From the NCBI GenBank assembly GCA_964419335.1, contig CAYQOX010000054.1, positions 1 to 26,548 on the forward strand: a stretch of DNA of 26,548 nucleotides, given 5' to 3'. Positions 7,071 to 15,329 of the stretch are shown piece by piece (position 1 is the first letter of the stretch; each line of letters starts with the position of its first letter). The translations under genes were made by a program, and so were the position numbers. This DNA is from CAYQOX01 sp964419335 (GTDB lineage Bacteria; Hinthialibacterota; Hinthialibacteria; Hinthialibacterales; Hinthialibacteraceae). Under the pieces are notes generated by a model. The model was given only the letters and a program-made list of their open reading frames with translations, was not told the origin of the DNA and made no database searches.

Positions 7071-8456
7071 TCAATGACCCTCGCCGGTTTTCTTTTCCAG
7101 GGCTTTGCGGCGAAGTTGGTCTATATAGACAGCAACGATAATAATGATACCGATTACGATGCGTTGGACAAAGGAGGAGACACCGATCAGGTTACAGCCG
7201 TTGCGCAGGAATTTAATGATAAAGGCCCCAACGACCGAACCGAGAATGGTTCCTTCTCCTCCCATGAGGCTTCCTCCACCGATGACCACAGCAGCAATCA
7301 CTTCGAGTTCCATACCTATCGCTTCGGAGGGCTGGCCGGTGTTTAAGCGGGAAGCGTGGAGAATGCCCGCGATTCCCGCGGTGATGCCCCCGAGGAGATA
7401 AACAAAGATTTTGACTTTGTCGACATTGACACCGCAGAGGCGGGCGGTTTGTTCATTAGAGCCTACAGCGTAAACTTGGATACCGAAGACTGTATATTTG
7501 AGAATAAAGCCCGCAATCAAGCCAAGGGGGATAAGTATAAACAAGGAGTAGGGTAAGAGCATGGTGATATCGCCTTTATCGATGAGTTTTGGAAAAGCTT
7601 TCTCGAGGAGGAGACGGTTGAGGTAAATGAGTTCTTTGCCGTCGGGAGGGTTTTGGATACGTTCGATCATTCTGTCGCTGAGCTGGACGTGGGAGAAGCG
7701 TTCTTCATCGTAAATGAGGCCGTCTTTAATATAGTTATTTAGGGCTTGTAGAAGGTTCTTTTTCAGTTCGGGATCAGGCTCGTTGAATCCTCGGTGTTGC
7801 TCTAAAAGTTCCAAGGTTTCGGGGGAGAGTGTGTCGCGGATATGGAGAGAAACGGCGTCATTACCTTCTTTAATACGAATCGTAAGATTGCGGAATTTGA
7901 TTTCATCGGGAGAAAATTCGTAACTTTTGCTTATGGTAATAGGCATGATGGCATTTCCAAGTTTATTGAAATTGTCAGGAATATTGGTGACGGGGAGGCC
8001 GCCGGCAGAATGGAGAGCCACGCCCCGGATAATTTCCATCATGCCAAGAGTGACGATAAAGGGAGCGAGTTTGCCTTTGGTGATAAGAAGTCCATTGAGA
8101 AAACCGCATAATGCGCCGGTTGCGATCCCGGCCAGGATGCCGAGGAAGATCCCCATGGCGAAATAATCAGTGGACATGACCATGGTGGCGTAAACTCCAG
8201 AAAGGGCTACGAGGGAACCGACGGATAAGTCGATGCCGGCGCTGACGATAATGAAGGTCATTCCAATGGCTGCGACGGCGATAACGACAGTTTGGCCGGC
8301 TACATTACTGAAATTGCGGAAGGTAAAAAAAAGATCAGGACGTAAAGAACCAAATATGGCGATTACAATAAATAAGGCGAAGACCGGTCCCAATTTGGTG
8401 AACAGGAAAGCGATTTTGTTGGTTAGGATAGTGAAATCTTTTTTTTGGGGGTTCAC
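7071..8456 (-). CDS. Ribose/galactose-type ABC importer permease (RbsC family) with a large inserted domain
   Basis: This is a membrane permease of the monosaccharide (RbsC/MglC/XylH) family. The hallmarks are SAGIDLSVGS at residues 72-81, KGKLAPFIVTLGMM at 127-140, GGGSLMGGEGTILG at 393-406 and FLRNGCNLIGVSSF at 416-429. Normal members are about 320 residues; this one has 461. The surplus is one block at about residues 172-297, strongly charged and predicted soluble (ISKSYEFSPDEIKFRNLTIR to FPKLIDKGDI). It sits where E. coli RbsC has a short loop after the PVN segment, just before the next helix. By the family's topology this loop faces the periplasm and the binding protein. The start is GTG with a very strong AGGAGGT 6 nt upstream. 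It is last in its operon, 282 nt after the ATPase gene. Substrate not determinable. Confidence 0.93.
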   Translation of the reverse strand: MNPQKKDFTILTNKIAFLFTKLGPVFALFIVIAIFGSLRPDLFFTFRNFSNVAGQTVVIAVAAIGMTFIIVSAGIDLSVGSLVALSGVYATMVMSTDYFAMGIFLGILAGIATGALCGFLNGLLITKGKLAPFIVTLGMMEIIRGVALHSAGGLPVTNIPDNFNKLGNAIMPITISKSYEFSPDEIKFRNLTIRIKEGNDAVSLHIRDTLSPETLELLEQHRGFNEPDPELKKNLLQALNNYIKDGLIYDEERFSHVQLSDRMIERIQNPPDGKELIYLNRLLLEKAFPKLIDKGDITMLLPYSLFILIPLGLIAGFILKYTVFGIQVYAVGSNEQTARLCGVNVDKVKIFVYLLGGITAGIAGILHASRLNTGQPSEAIGMELEVIAAVVIGGGSLMGGEGTILGSVVGAFIIKFLRNGCNLIGVSSFVQRIVIGIIIIVAVYIDQLRRKALEKKTGEGH

Positions 8457-8577
8457 GGACGACCTCCTGCAGAAGGGGTATGGTATGTTAAGATATTGAG
8501 TTCTACGACTTAATTAAAGAGTTCTTTAAAGAGGAAGAACTTTCATAGTAATGCAATTCATTGAAACTTTGTTTAAC

Positions 8578-8660
8578 GACACGCATGGTATAGAGAGCCG
8601 AGATGGCTTTATGCTCTCGTAGAGGTGGAGACTCTCAAAACACCGGGGCAAAAGCGTGTC
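8578..8660 (-). other. Candidate structured RNA between ATPase and permease genes
   Basis: GACACGC at 8578-8584 is exactly complementary to GCGTGTC at 8654-8660. Inside this are a second pair, GAGAGC (8593-8598) with GCTCTC (8613-8618), and a short third one, AGAG (8621-8624) with CTCT (8632-8635). Together they could form a closed multi-branch fold in the 282-nt leader of the permease gene. A nearby stem GTTCTT/AAGAAC (8521-8526 with 8535-8540) lies closer to the permease start. I do not recognise a known riboswitch. Confidence 0.4.
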
Positions 8661-8675
8661 ATGGATTATAAGTTT

Positions 8676-8700
8676 CCGGAAAAAACCCGGTTATGGGTTT
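8676..8700 (-). terminator. Intra-operon terminator after the ATPase gene
   Basis: On the minus strand AAACCC pairs with GGGTTT (8695-8700 with 8683-8688) around a 6-nt loop, and the stem runs straight into TTTTTTCC. It is a short but T-tailed hairpin 39 nt after the ATPase stop. It would lower permease expression relative to the first two genes. Confidence 0.55.
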
Positions 8701-8738
8701 GTAATAAGGATAAAGAAGCGAAAACTCATAACTACATA

Positions 8739-10271
8739 CTAATTCGTTATCTTTAAAGAATTCATTTGTTCGTTTGATTCGTAATCTTCGATGATACCCG
8801 TAGCCAAAGACATCACTTTATCTTCGTTAATTTCATCAATAGCGTATTTGCGGCTAAGTCGGCCGCGGGCCATGACGTAGAGAGAATCGCATATTCCAAA
8901 AAGTTCGGGCAAATAACTCGAAACCATAACAATACCTTTGCCCTCGGAAGCGAGGGAGTCGATGATGCGGTAGATTTCCACTTTGGAGCCGACATCAATA
9001 CCGCGGGTGGGTTCATCCAAGAGGAGAACCAAGGTCTCAGCGCCAAGCAAGCGAGCAAGAGCGGTTTTTTGTTGATTGCCGCCGGAGAGTTGATTGATTT
9101 TTTGATTGGGGGATTGGGCCCTAATGCTGACCTCTTGGATCAAGTGGGAAGTCAGATCAGCCATTTTTTTATAAGAGAGGACACCGTATTGACTGATTTT
9201 TTGGGGTATGGAGAGAGTGATATTTTCGGCGATGGACATATTTTGGGCTAATCCCTCTCCCGCGCGGTCTTCGCTCAGTAAACCGACACTATGGCGCAAG
9301 AGATTACGCGGCGTATTGGGAAGAATGGTTTGGCGATGAATTTTCAAATCTTCTACTTGGCTGGGGTCCAGTCCAAATAAAGCGCGCAGCATCTCAGTAC
9401 GTCCCGCTCCGACAAGACCGGCGATTCCCACAATTTCGCCGGCACGGACTTCAAGATTGGCGTGCCGGGTGCCATTCGGGCTGGTTAAGCCCTGAACGGA
9501 GAAGATGACATTGTCGGGAAGATGTTGGGTTTTGGGGTAAAGATCTTCGATCTTACGGCCGACCATGAGCTGGATCAGAGTATCCGGGGTGGCTTCGTCC
9601 ATCTTGCCGTGCCCCACTTTTTCGCCGTCACGGAGTACGGTGTAAACGCCTCCCAATTCGCCAAATTCTTCCAAATAGTGAGAGATGTAAATGATTCCCA
9701 CTTGTTCTTTGCGTAGGTTACGGATGATTTCAAAGAGTTTTTTGGTTTCTTTGTCGGAGAGGGCAGCGGTGGGTTCGTCCATCACGATCAGGCGTGCATT
9801 CACGCTCAAGGCACGAGCGATTTCGACCAATTGACGTTGAGCGACTCCAAGATGCATGACAGGAATATCGGGATCGATAGTGGCATCGAGACGTTGGAAA
9901 ATCTCGCGAGTGGCTTTGCGTTGTCCGTCGGCGAGAACCACGCCGTTGGATCTCATTTCATGGCCAAGAAAAATATTGGAATGAACCGGAAGATGAAGGG
10001 CTAAGTTGAATTCCTGGTAAATCATGGCGATGCCGGCCATGAGGGCCTCTTTGGGGTTGTCGGCTAAGAAGGGTTGGCCTTGGAATTCAATTTCACCTTC
10101 GTCGGCGGTATATACGCCAGTGAGAATTTTCATCAAGGTGCTTTTGCCTGCTCCATTCTCTCCGACGAGGATATGGATTTGACCTTGCTCAACTTCCAAA
10201 TCCACATTGGTTAAGGCCTTGGTAGCACCGAAGGCCTTAGAAATATTGCGCATAGAAAGAAGAGGCTGCAC
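8739..10271 (-). CDS. Sugar ABC importer ATPase with two nucleotide-binding domains (RbsA/MglA family)
   Basis: This 510-residue tandem ATPase has the length of RbsA/MglA/XylG. Domain 1 has Walker A GENGAGKS (residues 37-44), a signature LGVAQRQLVEIARAL near 142-156 and Walker B RLIVMDEPTAAL. Domain 2 has the degenerate Walker A GLVGAGRTEML that is typical of this family, then SVGLLSEDRAGEGL, the signature LSGGNQQKTALARLL and Walker B LLLDEPTRGIDVG. Degenerate domain 2 sites are normal in these importers. It sits 6 nt downstream of the binding-protein gene and so is co-translated with it. It is expected to power the permease encoded further downstream. The sugar cannot be read from the ATPase. 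Confidence 0.96.
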   Translation of the reverse strand: MQPLLSMRNISKAFGATKALTNVDLEVEQGQIHILVGENGAGKSTLMKILTGVYTADEGEIEFQGQPFLADNPKEALMAGIAMIYQEFNLALHLPVHSNIFLGHEMRSNGVVLADGQRKATREIFQRLDATIDPDIPVMHLGVAQRQLVEIARALSVNARLIVMDEPTAALSDKETKKLFEIIRNLRKEQVGIIYISHYLEEFGELGGVYTVLRDGEKVGHGKMDEATPDTLIQLMVGRKIEDLYPKTQHLPDNVIFSVQGLTSPNGTRHANLEVRAGEIVGIAGLVGAGRTEMLRALFGLDPSQVEDLKIHRQTILPNTPRNLLRHSVGLLSEDRAGEGLAQNMSIAENITLSIPQKISQYGVLSYKKMADLTSHLIQEVSIRAQSPNQKINQLSGGNQQKTALARLLGAETLVLLLDEPTRGIDVGSKVEIYRIIDSLASEGKGIVMVSSYLPELFGICDSLYVMARGRLSRKYAIDEINEDKVMSLATGIIEDYESNEQMNSLKITN

Positions 10272-10277
10272 GATGAA

Positions 10278-11282
10278 TTATCCTTCTTTTTCAAGAATGG
10301 AGAGATCGGGACGCAAGAGTTCTTGAATATCCGGTTCATTCATGTTTTCTGGGGTGACGCGATAGACACCCGTATCAATGCGTTTTTCGACCTCACGACC
10401 TACAAGATGATCAACCACGGCTTTCACACTTTGATAGCCCATTTTAAAGGGGTTTTGTAGGACAAGCGCATTAATGTGTCCCTTTTCCAAGCCGTCGATA
10501 AGATCTTCGTTTGAATCAAAGCCAACAAAGATTTTATTTCCTGCTAAGTTTAAGGATCGAATCGCAAGTAAGGCTCCCATGGCGCTGGATTCGTTGGAGG
10601 CAAAGATGGCGTCAACGTCGGGATGGGCGGAGAGCATATCTTCTGTGACGGAGCGGGATTTATCGCGATCGCTGTATCCATATTGATCAGCAACAATTTG
10701 AATGTCGGGGAATTCTTCGGCCAGGGTATCTTCGAAGCCTTTTTCCCGCTGATTGGTGGAGTCACTCCCGGGATCACAGCGTGTGATGATGGTAGTCCCT
10801 TCACCTTCGAGAAGACGTCCTAATTCGCGGGCGGCCATGACACCCCCTTGGTAATTGTCGGTGGCGACGAAAGAAATATATTTTTCGGTATTAATGCCGG
10901 AATCAAAGATGACGCAGGGGATATTGTTTCCCCACACTTTTTCGACGACACCCACCAGAGCATTTTCATCTTGGGGGGCGAGCACGATCCCATCGACATC
11001 ACGTACGATAAAATCTTCAACGATAGAGCGCTGGACTTCTTTTTGGGTTTCGGTTGGAGGGCCAATCCATTCGATTTCGACACCGAATTCTTCGCCAGCG
11101 GTTTCTGCGCCGGCATGGACAGATTGCCAAAAGAGGTGGGCGGTGCCTTTGGGAATAACGGCGATAACGGGTTTGTCACTTTCTTCTTGAGTAGATTGTT
11201 GCCCACATCCTACGATGGAAAGAGAAATAAAAGATGCGAGAAGGATGAATGACACAAGTGAAAAGCCTATGGGTTTTTTCAT
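10278..11282 (-). CDS. Periplasmic sugar-binding lipoprotein (RbsB type, Peripla_BP_4)
   Basis: This 334-residue solute-binding protein is first in the importer operon. A lipoprotein signal ends in the lipobox IVGC with Cys26, so the protein is anchored in a membrane rather than free. The mature part has the type I fold of ribose-binding proteins: VIAVIPKGTAHLFWQSVHAG at the first strand, then DGIVLAPQDENAL, PCVIFDSGIN, SFVATDNYQGGVMAAREL, DAIFASNESSAMGAL and FVGFDSNEDLIDGL. The binding-pocket residues differ enough that the sugar is not obvious. The start ATG at 11280-11282 has AGGAG about 8 nt upstream. Confidence 0.95.
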   Translation of the reverse strand: MKKPIGFSLVSFILLASFISLSIVGCGQQSTQEESDKPVIAVIPKGTAHLFWQSVHAGAETAGEEFGVEIEWIGPPTETQKEVQRSIVEDFIVRDVDGIVLAPQDENALVGVVEKVWGNNIPCVIFDSGINTEKYISFVATDNYQGGVMAARELGRLLEGEGTTIITRCDPGSDSTNQREKGFEDTLAEEFPDIQIVADQYGYSDRDKSRSVTEDMLSAHPDVDAIFASNESSAMGALLAIRSLNLAGNKIFVGFDSNEDLIDGLEKGHINALVLQNPFKMGYQSVKAVVDHLVGREVEKRIDTGVYRVTPENMNEPDIQELLRPDLSILEKEG

Positions 11283-11368
11283 GATTGGCTCCTATTCATT
11301 CATTGGCGAATTTCAAAAAAGTGGTTGAAGAAAAAGTCGATTTTCCTTTAGTCTAAAATTTGTTGTTT

Positions 11369-11404
11369 ATTTTAAGGCATCTCACAGGGGAAACAAAGCG
11401 CTTT
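11369..11404 (-). promoter_or_regulatory. Promoter of the sugar importer operon with a LacI/GalR-type operator
   Basis: On the minus strand -35 TTGTTT (11391-11396) and -10 TAAAAT (11369-11374) are 16 nt apart, about 85 nt upstream of the binding-protein start. The palindrome AAAGCGCTTT (11395-11404) overlaps the -35 box. Its central CG and A/T-rich arms match the core of LacI/GalR-family operators, and a repressor bound there would block polymerase. No LacI-family gene is in the window. Promoter and operator roles are inferred from sequence. Confidence 0.6.
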
Positions 11405-11450
11405 GGCGATTTTTTAGGAATGTTCTTGCAATATGTCATTGGAATGGGGA

Positions 11451-12842
11451 TTAAGGTTCGGTGCTGCTTTTACCGTGGCCGTAGTTCTTGCCGACTTGGA
11501 GAGTAATTTCGGTTGTGACTTCGGGGGCGACGAAAACGTAAAAATCGTGGATACGAAAGTGATTGTTATTGAAAAACTTGACCGTATGAATCCCTTCGCG
11601 TACAGAGGGCATGGTTGGGTTTTTCTTGTGCCCGTTGAGTGTTACTCCGCAATCGATTTCTTGGGTCGGTTTGATAACAACAGAACCGTAGCCTCGGCGG
11701 TGGAATTGGGCTTCATCCCAAATGTGAGAAGCCATAATAAGCATTGATGCAATTACAGGAAGGAGGAGGACCGTTTTGCGGTAAGGCGAGCGGAGAAAAT
11801 CGGGCATATAGGTTAATAATAAGAGGAGACATGGAGCGGCTTCGATTGCCCATAGGTCCCAATCTTGGTGCATGCCCAGGTTGGGATGCCAAACCAGGGT
11901 GAAGAAAGTGAAACCTAGGGTGTAAAGGAGGAGAAACATTCGGTCGGGGCGGCGAAGACTTTTGAAGCCGTATAAACCTATAGCCCAAAGAATAACCGGC
12001 CAAAAGATCCAAGAACGCATAACCCAGGCGTAGATTAAGTCAATGAGGTGCCACCATTCGAACATGAGATAAAAACGTTCACCGCTGGGGTCCTCGAAAA
12101 GGGGAATGAAGTTATCCGAGGGAGAAAGTCCTTGTACATGAATCCCAAAGATGTAGGCGTGTCGTTTTGTGAAATATGCAAAGAGAGAAAGGAGTTGGCC
12201 TTGGAATAAAGGAAGATAATCCTTGGGTCTTTTGGTTAACAGAGGAAGAAGGAGTAAGGAAGGGAGCGCGAAAAGAATCCCCAAATGCATCCAAAGAGCA
12301 AGGGCAAAGGCGAGGGAGACATGGAGCATGGAGTTTTCGCCTCGTAGGTAGCCCACTCCGACGAGGCCGTAGTAGAACATCGTGATAAGAAAGAGGGTGT
12401 AGTATTCGGTGTGGCCGTTGCAGTAGAGGGCGAAACCGGAAGAGAAGAAGAGACCCAAGACCCAAAGAGGATCGATGCGAATAAAGCGCTCATTGAATAG
12501 CAATAAGACATAAACTGCGATGGCGCCGGCGAGGCAGGAAACCAGGTTGATGACGGAGAGGCCGTCCCAGTGGAAAGGAAGCAGGAGGTGGTAGAAGAGT
12601 TGAAAGAAAAAATGGGAAAGGAGTTCTGTTTGGACCATCCAGATAACCGGTTCACGGCTTTCTACCATACGGCTGAGTTGGTCGCCATCGCCAGAAAAAT
12701 ATTGTGAGCGGAAAATCCAAAAGAGTAAGAAGAGAAAAAAGCAAAAAAGAAATTTATGTTTGGAAATGAGACAGCCCGCGGAAGACCACGGGCTGTCGGA
12801 AGAGGTGTGTTTCGTGAATGGGTGCGAGAACTTCACGGACAT
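11451..12842 (-). CDS. Polytopic membrane protein, GT-C glycosyltransferase-like
   Basis: This protein of about 463 residues has roughly ten hydrophobic helices and a soluble C-terminal part of about 80 residues. After the first helix comes GDGDQ (residues 51-55), an acidic motif in the place where GT-C glycosyltransferases keep their first-loop aspartates. GHTEYY (143-148) and QDWDL (326-330) resemble motifs seen in large families of uncharacterised GT-C-like membrane proteins. Function is therefore only suggested: lipid-linked sugar transfer outside the membrane. The frame is open further upstream but that part lies inside groEL, so I start at ATG 12840-12842, 7 nt after the groEL stop; GTG at 12834-12836 is an alternative. 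No strong Shine-Dalgarno sequence is seen. The groEL terminator hairpin lies within its first codons. Confidence 0.6.
   Translation of the reverse strand: MSVKFSHPFTKHTSSDSPWSSAGCLISKHKFLFCFFLFLLFWIFRSQYFSGDGDQLSRMVESREPVIWMVQTELLSHFFFQLFYHLLLPFHWDGLSVINLVSCLAGAIAVYVLLLFNERFIRIDPLWVLGLFFSSGFALYCNGHTEYYTLFLITMFYYGLVGVGYLRGENSMLHVSLAFALALWMHLGILFALPSLLLLPLLTKRPKDYLPLFQGQLLSLFAYFTKRHAYIFGIHVQGLSPSDNFIPLFEDPSGERFYLMFEWWHLIDLIYAWVMRSWIFWPVILWAIGLYGFKSLRRPDRMFLLLYTLGFTFFTLVWHPNLGMHQDWDLWAIEAAPCLLLLLTYMPDFLRSPYRKTVLLLPVIASMLIMASHIWDEAQFHRRGYGSVVIKPTQEIDCGVTLNGHKKNPTMPSVREGIHTVKFFNNNHFRIHDFYVFVAPEVTTEITLQVGKNYGHGKSSTEP
12748..12797 (-). terminator. Hairpin terminator after groEL, inside the next reading frame
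   Basis: GACAGCCCG (12770-12778) pairs perfectly with CGGGCTGTC (12789-12797), and an inner GG/CC extends the stem. On the minus strand it lies 52 nt after the groEL stop and is followed by T-rich sequence that ends in a run of six T. The U-tract is not directly adjacent, so termination is probably partial. Confidence 0.6.
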
Positions 12843-12849
12843 GGGATTA

Positions 12850-14448
12850 TTATTCTTCGTCCTCGTCTTTATCTTCGGGAATTTCGTAAACGGTTGCATC
12901 GGTTGTAAGAAGCAATCCAGAGATACTCGCGGCATTTTGTAAGGCGCAACGCACCACCTTGGCAGGGTCGATAACCCCGGCTTTGATGAGATCTTCGTAT
13001 TCTCCTTTGAGGGCATTGTAACCGACGTTGACTTTTTCTTTAAGAATATTTTGCACCACGACTTTACCTTCCATGCCAGCATTTTCAGCGATCATGCGCG
13101 CGGGTTCTTCGAGTGCCGCTTTAAGAATATTGGCGCCGATTTTTTCCTCAGGAGGAAGCTCCAGTTTATCAATGGCTTTAATGGCGCGAAGGAGCGCTAC
13201 ACCACCGCCAGGAACAATCCCTTCTTCAATGGCCGCGCGGGTAGCATGGAGCGCATCTTCAACGCGGGCTTTGATTTCTTTCATTTGGGACTCGGTCGCG
13301 GCACCCACTTGGATTACGGCGATACCTCCCGATAGTTTGGCAAGACGTTCTTGGTATTTTTCGCGATCGTAATCTGAGGTGGTTTCGACGATCATTTGGC
13401 GGAGTTGATCCATACGGTTTTTGATTTCGTTCTCATCGCCAGCACCTTCAATAATGGTGCATTGATCTTTGTCAATGATGACTTTGCTAGCAGAACCGAG
13501 ATCATCGAGGGTCATATTATCAATTTTGAGACCGAGTTCTTCGGAGACGACTTGGCCCCCGGTGAGAATGCTAAGGTCAATTAGCATGGCTTTGCGGCGA
13601 TCGCCAAATCCGGGTGCTTTCACAGCGCATGCTTTGAAGGAGCCACGGACGTTATTAACCACCAACGTGGCCAGGGCTTCGCCTTCGACATCTTCAGCGA
13701 TGATGAGTAGAGGCCTTCCGCTTTGGGCGACTTGTTCCAACAAGGGAAGGATTTCATTCATGTTGGAGATTTTCTTTTCATGGAGAAGGATAAGAGGATT
13801 CTCGTAGACGCATTCCATGCGTTCGTTATCGGTGACAAAATAGGGAGAAAGGTAGCCGCGGTCGAATTGCATCCCTTCGACCACTTCGAGCCCCATTTCG
13901 ATTCCTCGACCTTCTTCCACTGTAATGACCCCGTCTTGACCAACTTTTTCCATGGCATCGGCGATAAATGTACCGATTTCATCGTCATTGTTGGCCGAGA
14001 TCGAAGCGATGTGAGCGACATCGTCTTTGTCTTCGACCCGTTTGGCCGAGTTCATAATTTTCTCGACAGCGGCATCCACGGCTTTGTCGATTCCACGTTT
14101 GATGGCCATGGGATGGTTCCCTGCGGAGACCATTTTCAAGCCTTGGCGATAAATGGCTTCGCTGAGAACCGTCGCGGTGGAAGTCCCGTCACCAGCGACG
14201 TCGCTGGTTTTGGAAGCAACTTCGCGAACTAAGCGGGCTCCCATGTTTTCCAGAGGATCTTCCAATTCCATTTCTTTGGCGACGGTAACGCCGTCTTTGG
14301 TGACGGTAGGAGAACTGGAATTTTTTGAAATGACGACATTACGTCCACGTGGCCCAAGGGTGACTTTGACGGCCTTGGACAATTGTTCGATGCCCTTGAG
14401 TAGGGACATCCGCGCCTCCGCATCGAAAACAATTTCTTTAGCGGGCAT
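12850..14448 (-). CDS. groEL: Chaperonin GroEL (60 kDa), no adjacent groES, no GGM tail
   Basis: This 532-residue chaperonin shows LGPRGRNVV (31-39), DGVTVAKE (52-59), the ATPase motif VAGDGTSTATV (84-94, Asp87), ISANNDDEIG and EEGIVPGGGVALLRA. All are as in active GroEL, so it should form ATP-driven folding rings in the cytoplasm. Two things differ from a main housekeeping groEL: groES is not upstream, and the C-terminus ends in an acidic tail (EIPEDKDEDEE) without the Gly-Gly-Met repeats that line the cavity floor. It lies 42 nt downstream of batE on the same strand with a strong AGGAG 8 nt before ATG. No CIRCE heat-shock operator is visible, so it probably follows the Bat operon's regulation. 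It may be a specialised second GroEL. Confidence 0.97.
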   Translation of the reverse strand: MPAKEIVFDAEARMSLLKGIEQLSKAVKVTLGPRGRNVVISKNSSSPTVTKDGVTVAKEMELEDPLENMGARLVREVASKTSDVAGDGTSTATVLSEAIYRQGLKMVSAGNHPMAIKRGIDKAVDAAVEKIMNSAKRVEDKDDVAHIASISANNDDEIGTFIADAMEKVGQDGVITVEEGRGIEMGLEVVEGMQFDRGYLSPYFVTDNERMECVYENPLILLHEKKISNMNEILPLLEQVAQSGRPLLIIAEDVEGEALATLVVNNVRGSFKACAVKAPGFGDRRKAMLIDLSILTGGQVVSEELGLKIDNMTLDDLGSASKVIIDKDQCTIIEGAGDENEIKNRMDQLRQMIVETTSDYDREKYQERLAKLSGGIAVIQVGAATESQMKEIKARVEDALHATRAAIEEGIVPGGGVALLRAIKAIDKLELPPEEKIGANILKAALEEPARMIAENAGMEGKVVVQNILKEKVNVGYNALKGEYEDLIKAGVIDPAKVVRCALQNAASISGLLLTTDATVYEIPEDKDEDEE

Positions 14449-14490
14449 AGTTTACTCTCCTTTTCTTCTTATGTTTTTATTGACATCTCG

Positions 14491-15324
14491 CTAGTAAAAT
14501 TCGATCACTTCGACAGAATCTGCAGGCAACCAACCGCTAAATGCGGAATTACTAGGAAGCGTGATTCGGAGCCAATTGTTACGACGTTGTAGAATCCTTA
14601 TTTTAGTGCCTTCATGCAATGTGAACGCCGTCGATAACTCCGGATTTGGGCCTGTTTTTACATCCACGGCAGAACTCATGATAATCGCATGAATCATGAA
14701 CTCATGTTGATAAATTTTACTACTCGAAGACAAGAATAAAAGTATAAACGCGATACCAACGATCCAACAAGGGATTCGCAACCACGAACGAAGCGTGGGT
14801 TTCTTCAAAATCAATCGCAAAAACAAAAATAGGCTTAGGAGCCAAAAGCAAAAAAGGGTGAGCCATAGGGTTTCTCGCAGGTTGAGGTAATGATGAATGC
14901 TGCGTAAGAGATCAACAGTGGCACTGTAGTTCGGTTCGCGGAATTCTTCGTCCACGGTTTGGCTGCGGGCATATTCTAGATTGACGTGGAGATCATCCGA
15001 GCGAGGAATGTAATGATTTGCGCGTTCGTACCAGAGGATACTTTTACCGAGTTGATTAAGGTGAAAATAAGTATTGCCAAGGTTGTAAAAGAGGCGGCCG
15101 TTTTTGATACCTAAATTGACAAGATATTGATAGCCGGCCAGGGCTTTTTCCATTTCTCCTTGGGTGTAAAACTCGTTCGCTTGTTGAAAGATGGTTTGCA
15201 AATTAGAACTCGGATCGTAGGGTTCAGGCAGAGGTGCCGTCGGTTGGGCAAAAGTGGAAGCGAGGCTTAGATAAAGGAAAAGCAATATATGTAAAAATCG
15301 TAAGGTGCGAATCAATAATAACAT
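14491..15324 (-). CDS. batE: BatE-like protein: TPR, two membrane helices, SH3-like domain
   Basis: This 277-residue protein has the layout of BatE. A signal peptide or anchor (about 1-27) is followed by tetratricopeptide repeats (about 43-120, with GRLFYNLGNTYFHLNQLGKSILWYERA). Two membrane helices follow (about 152-174 and 182-201), then a C-terminal SH3-like domain (210-275, with NNWLRITLP and SGWLPADSVEVI). BatE belongs to the Bat aerotolerance cluster, whose proteins form membrane complexes of unsettled function. It starts 5 nt after the batD stop, so it is cotranscribed. Assigned by architecture and position. Confidence 0.85.
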   Translation of the reverse strand: MLLLIRTLRFLHILLFLYLSLASTFAQPTAPLPEPYDPSSNLQTIFQQANEFYTQGEMEKALAGYQYLVNLGIKNGRLFYNLGNTYFHLNQLGKSILWYERANHYIPRSDDLHVNLEYARSQTVDEEFREPNYSATVDLLRSIHHYLNLRETLWLTLFCFWLLSLFLFLRLILKKPTLRSWLRIPCWIVGIAFILLFLSSSSKIYQHEFMIHAIIMSSAVDVKTGPNPELSTAFTLHEGTKIRILQRRNNWLRITLPSNSAFSGWLPADSVEVIEFY

Positions 15325-15329
15325 GATGC

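Noticed and set aside
11451..13082. Membrane protein reading frame extended to 13082 (543 residues)
   Set aside because: The first 80 codons lie inside groEL in another frame on the same strand and give unlike-protein sequence; the start was set at 12842.
14449..14490. CIRCE heat-shock operator or groES before groEL
   Set aside because: Only 42 nt separate batE and groEL, and neither the inverted repeat nor a small reading frame is there.
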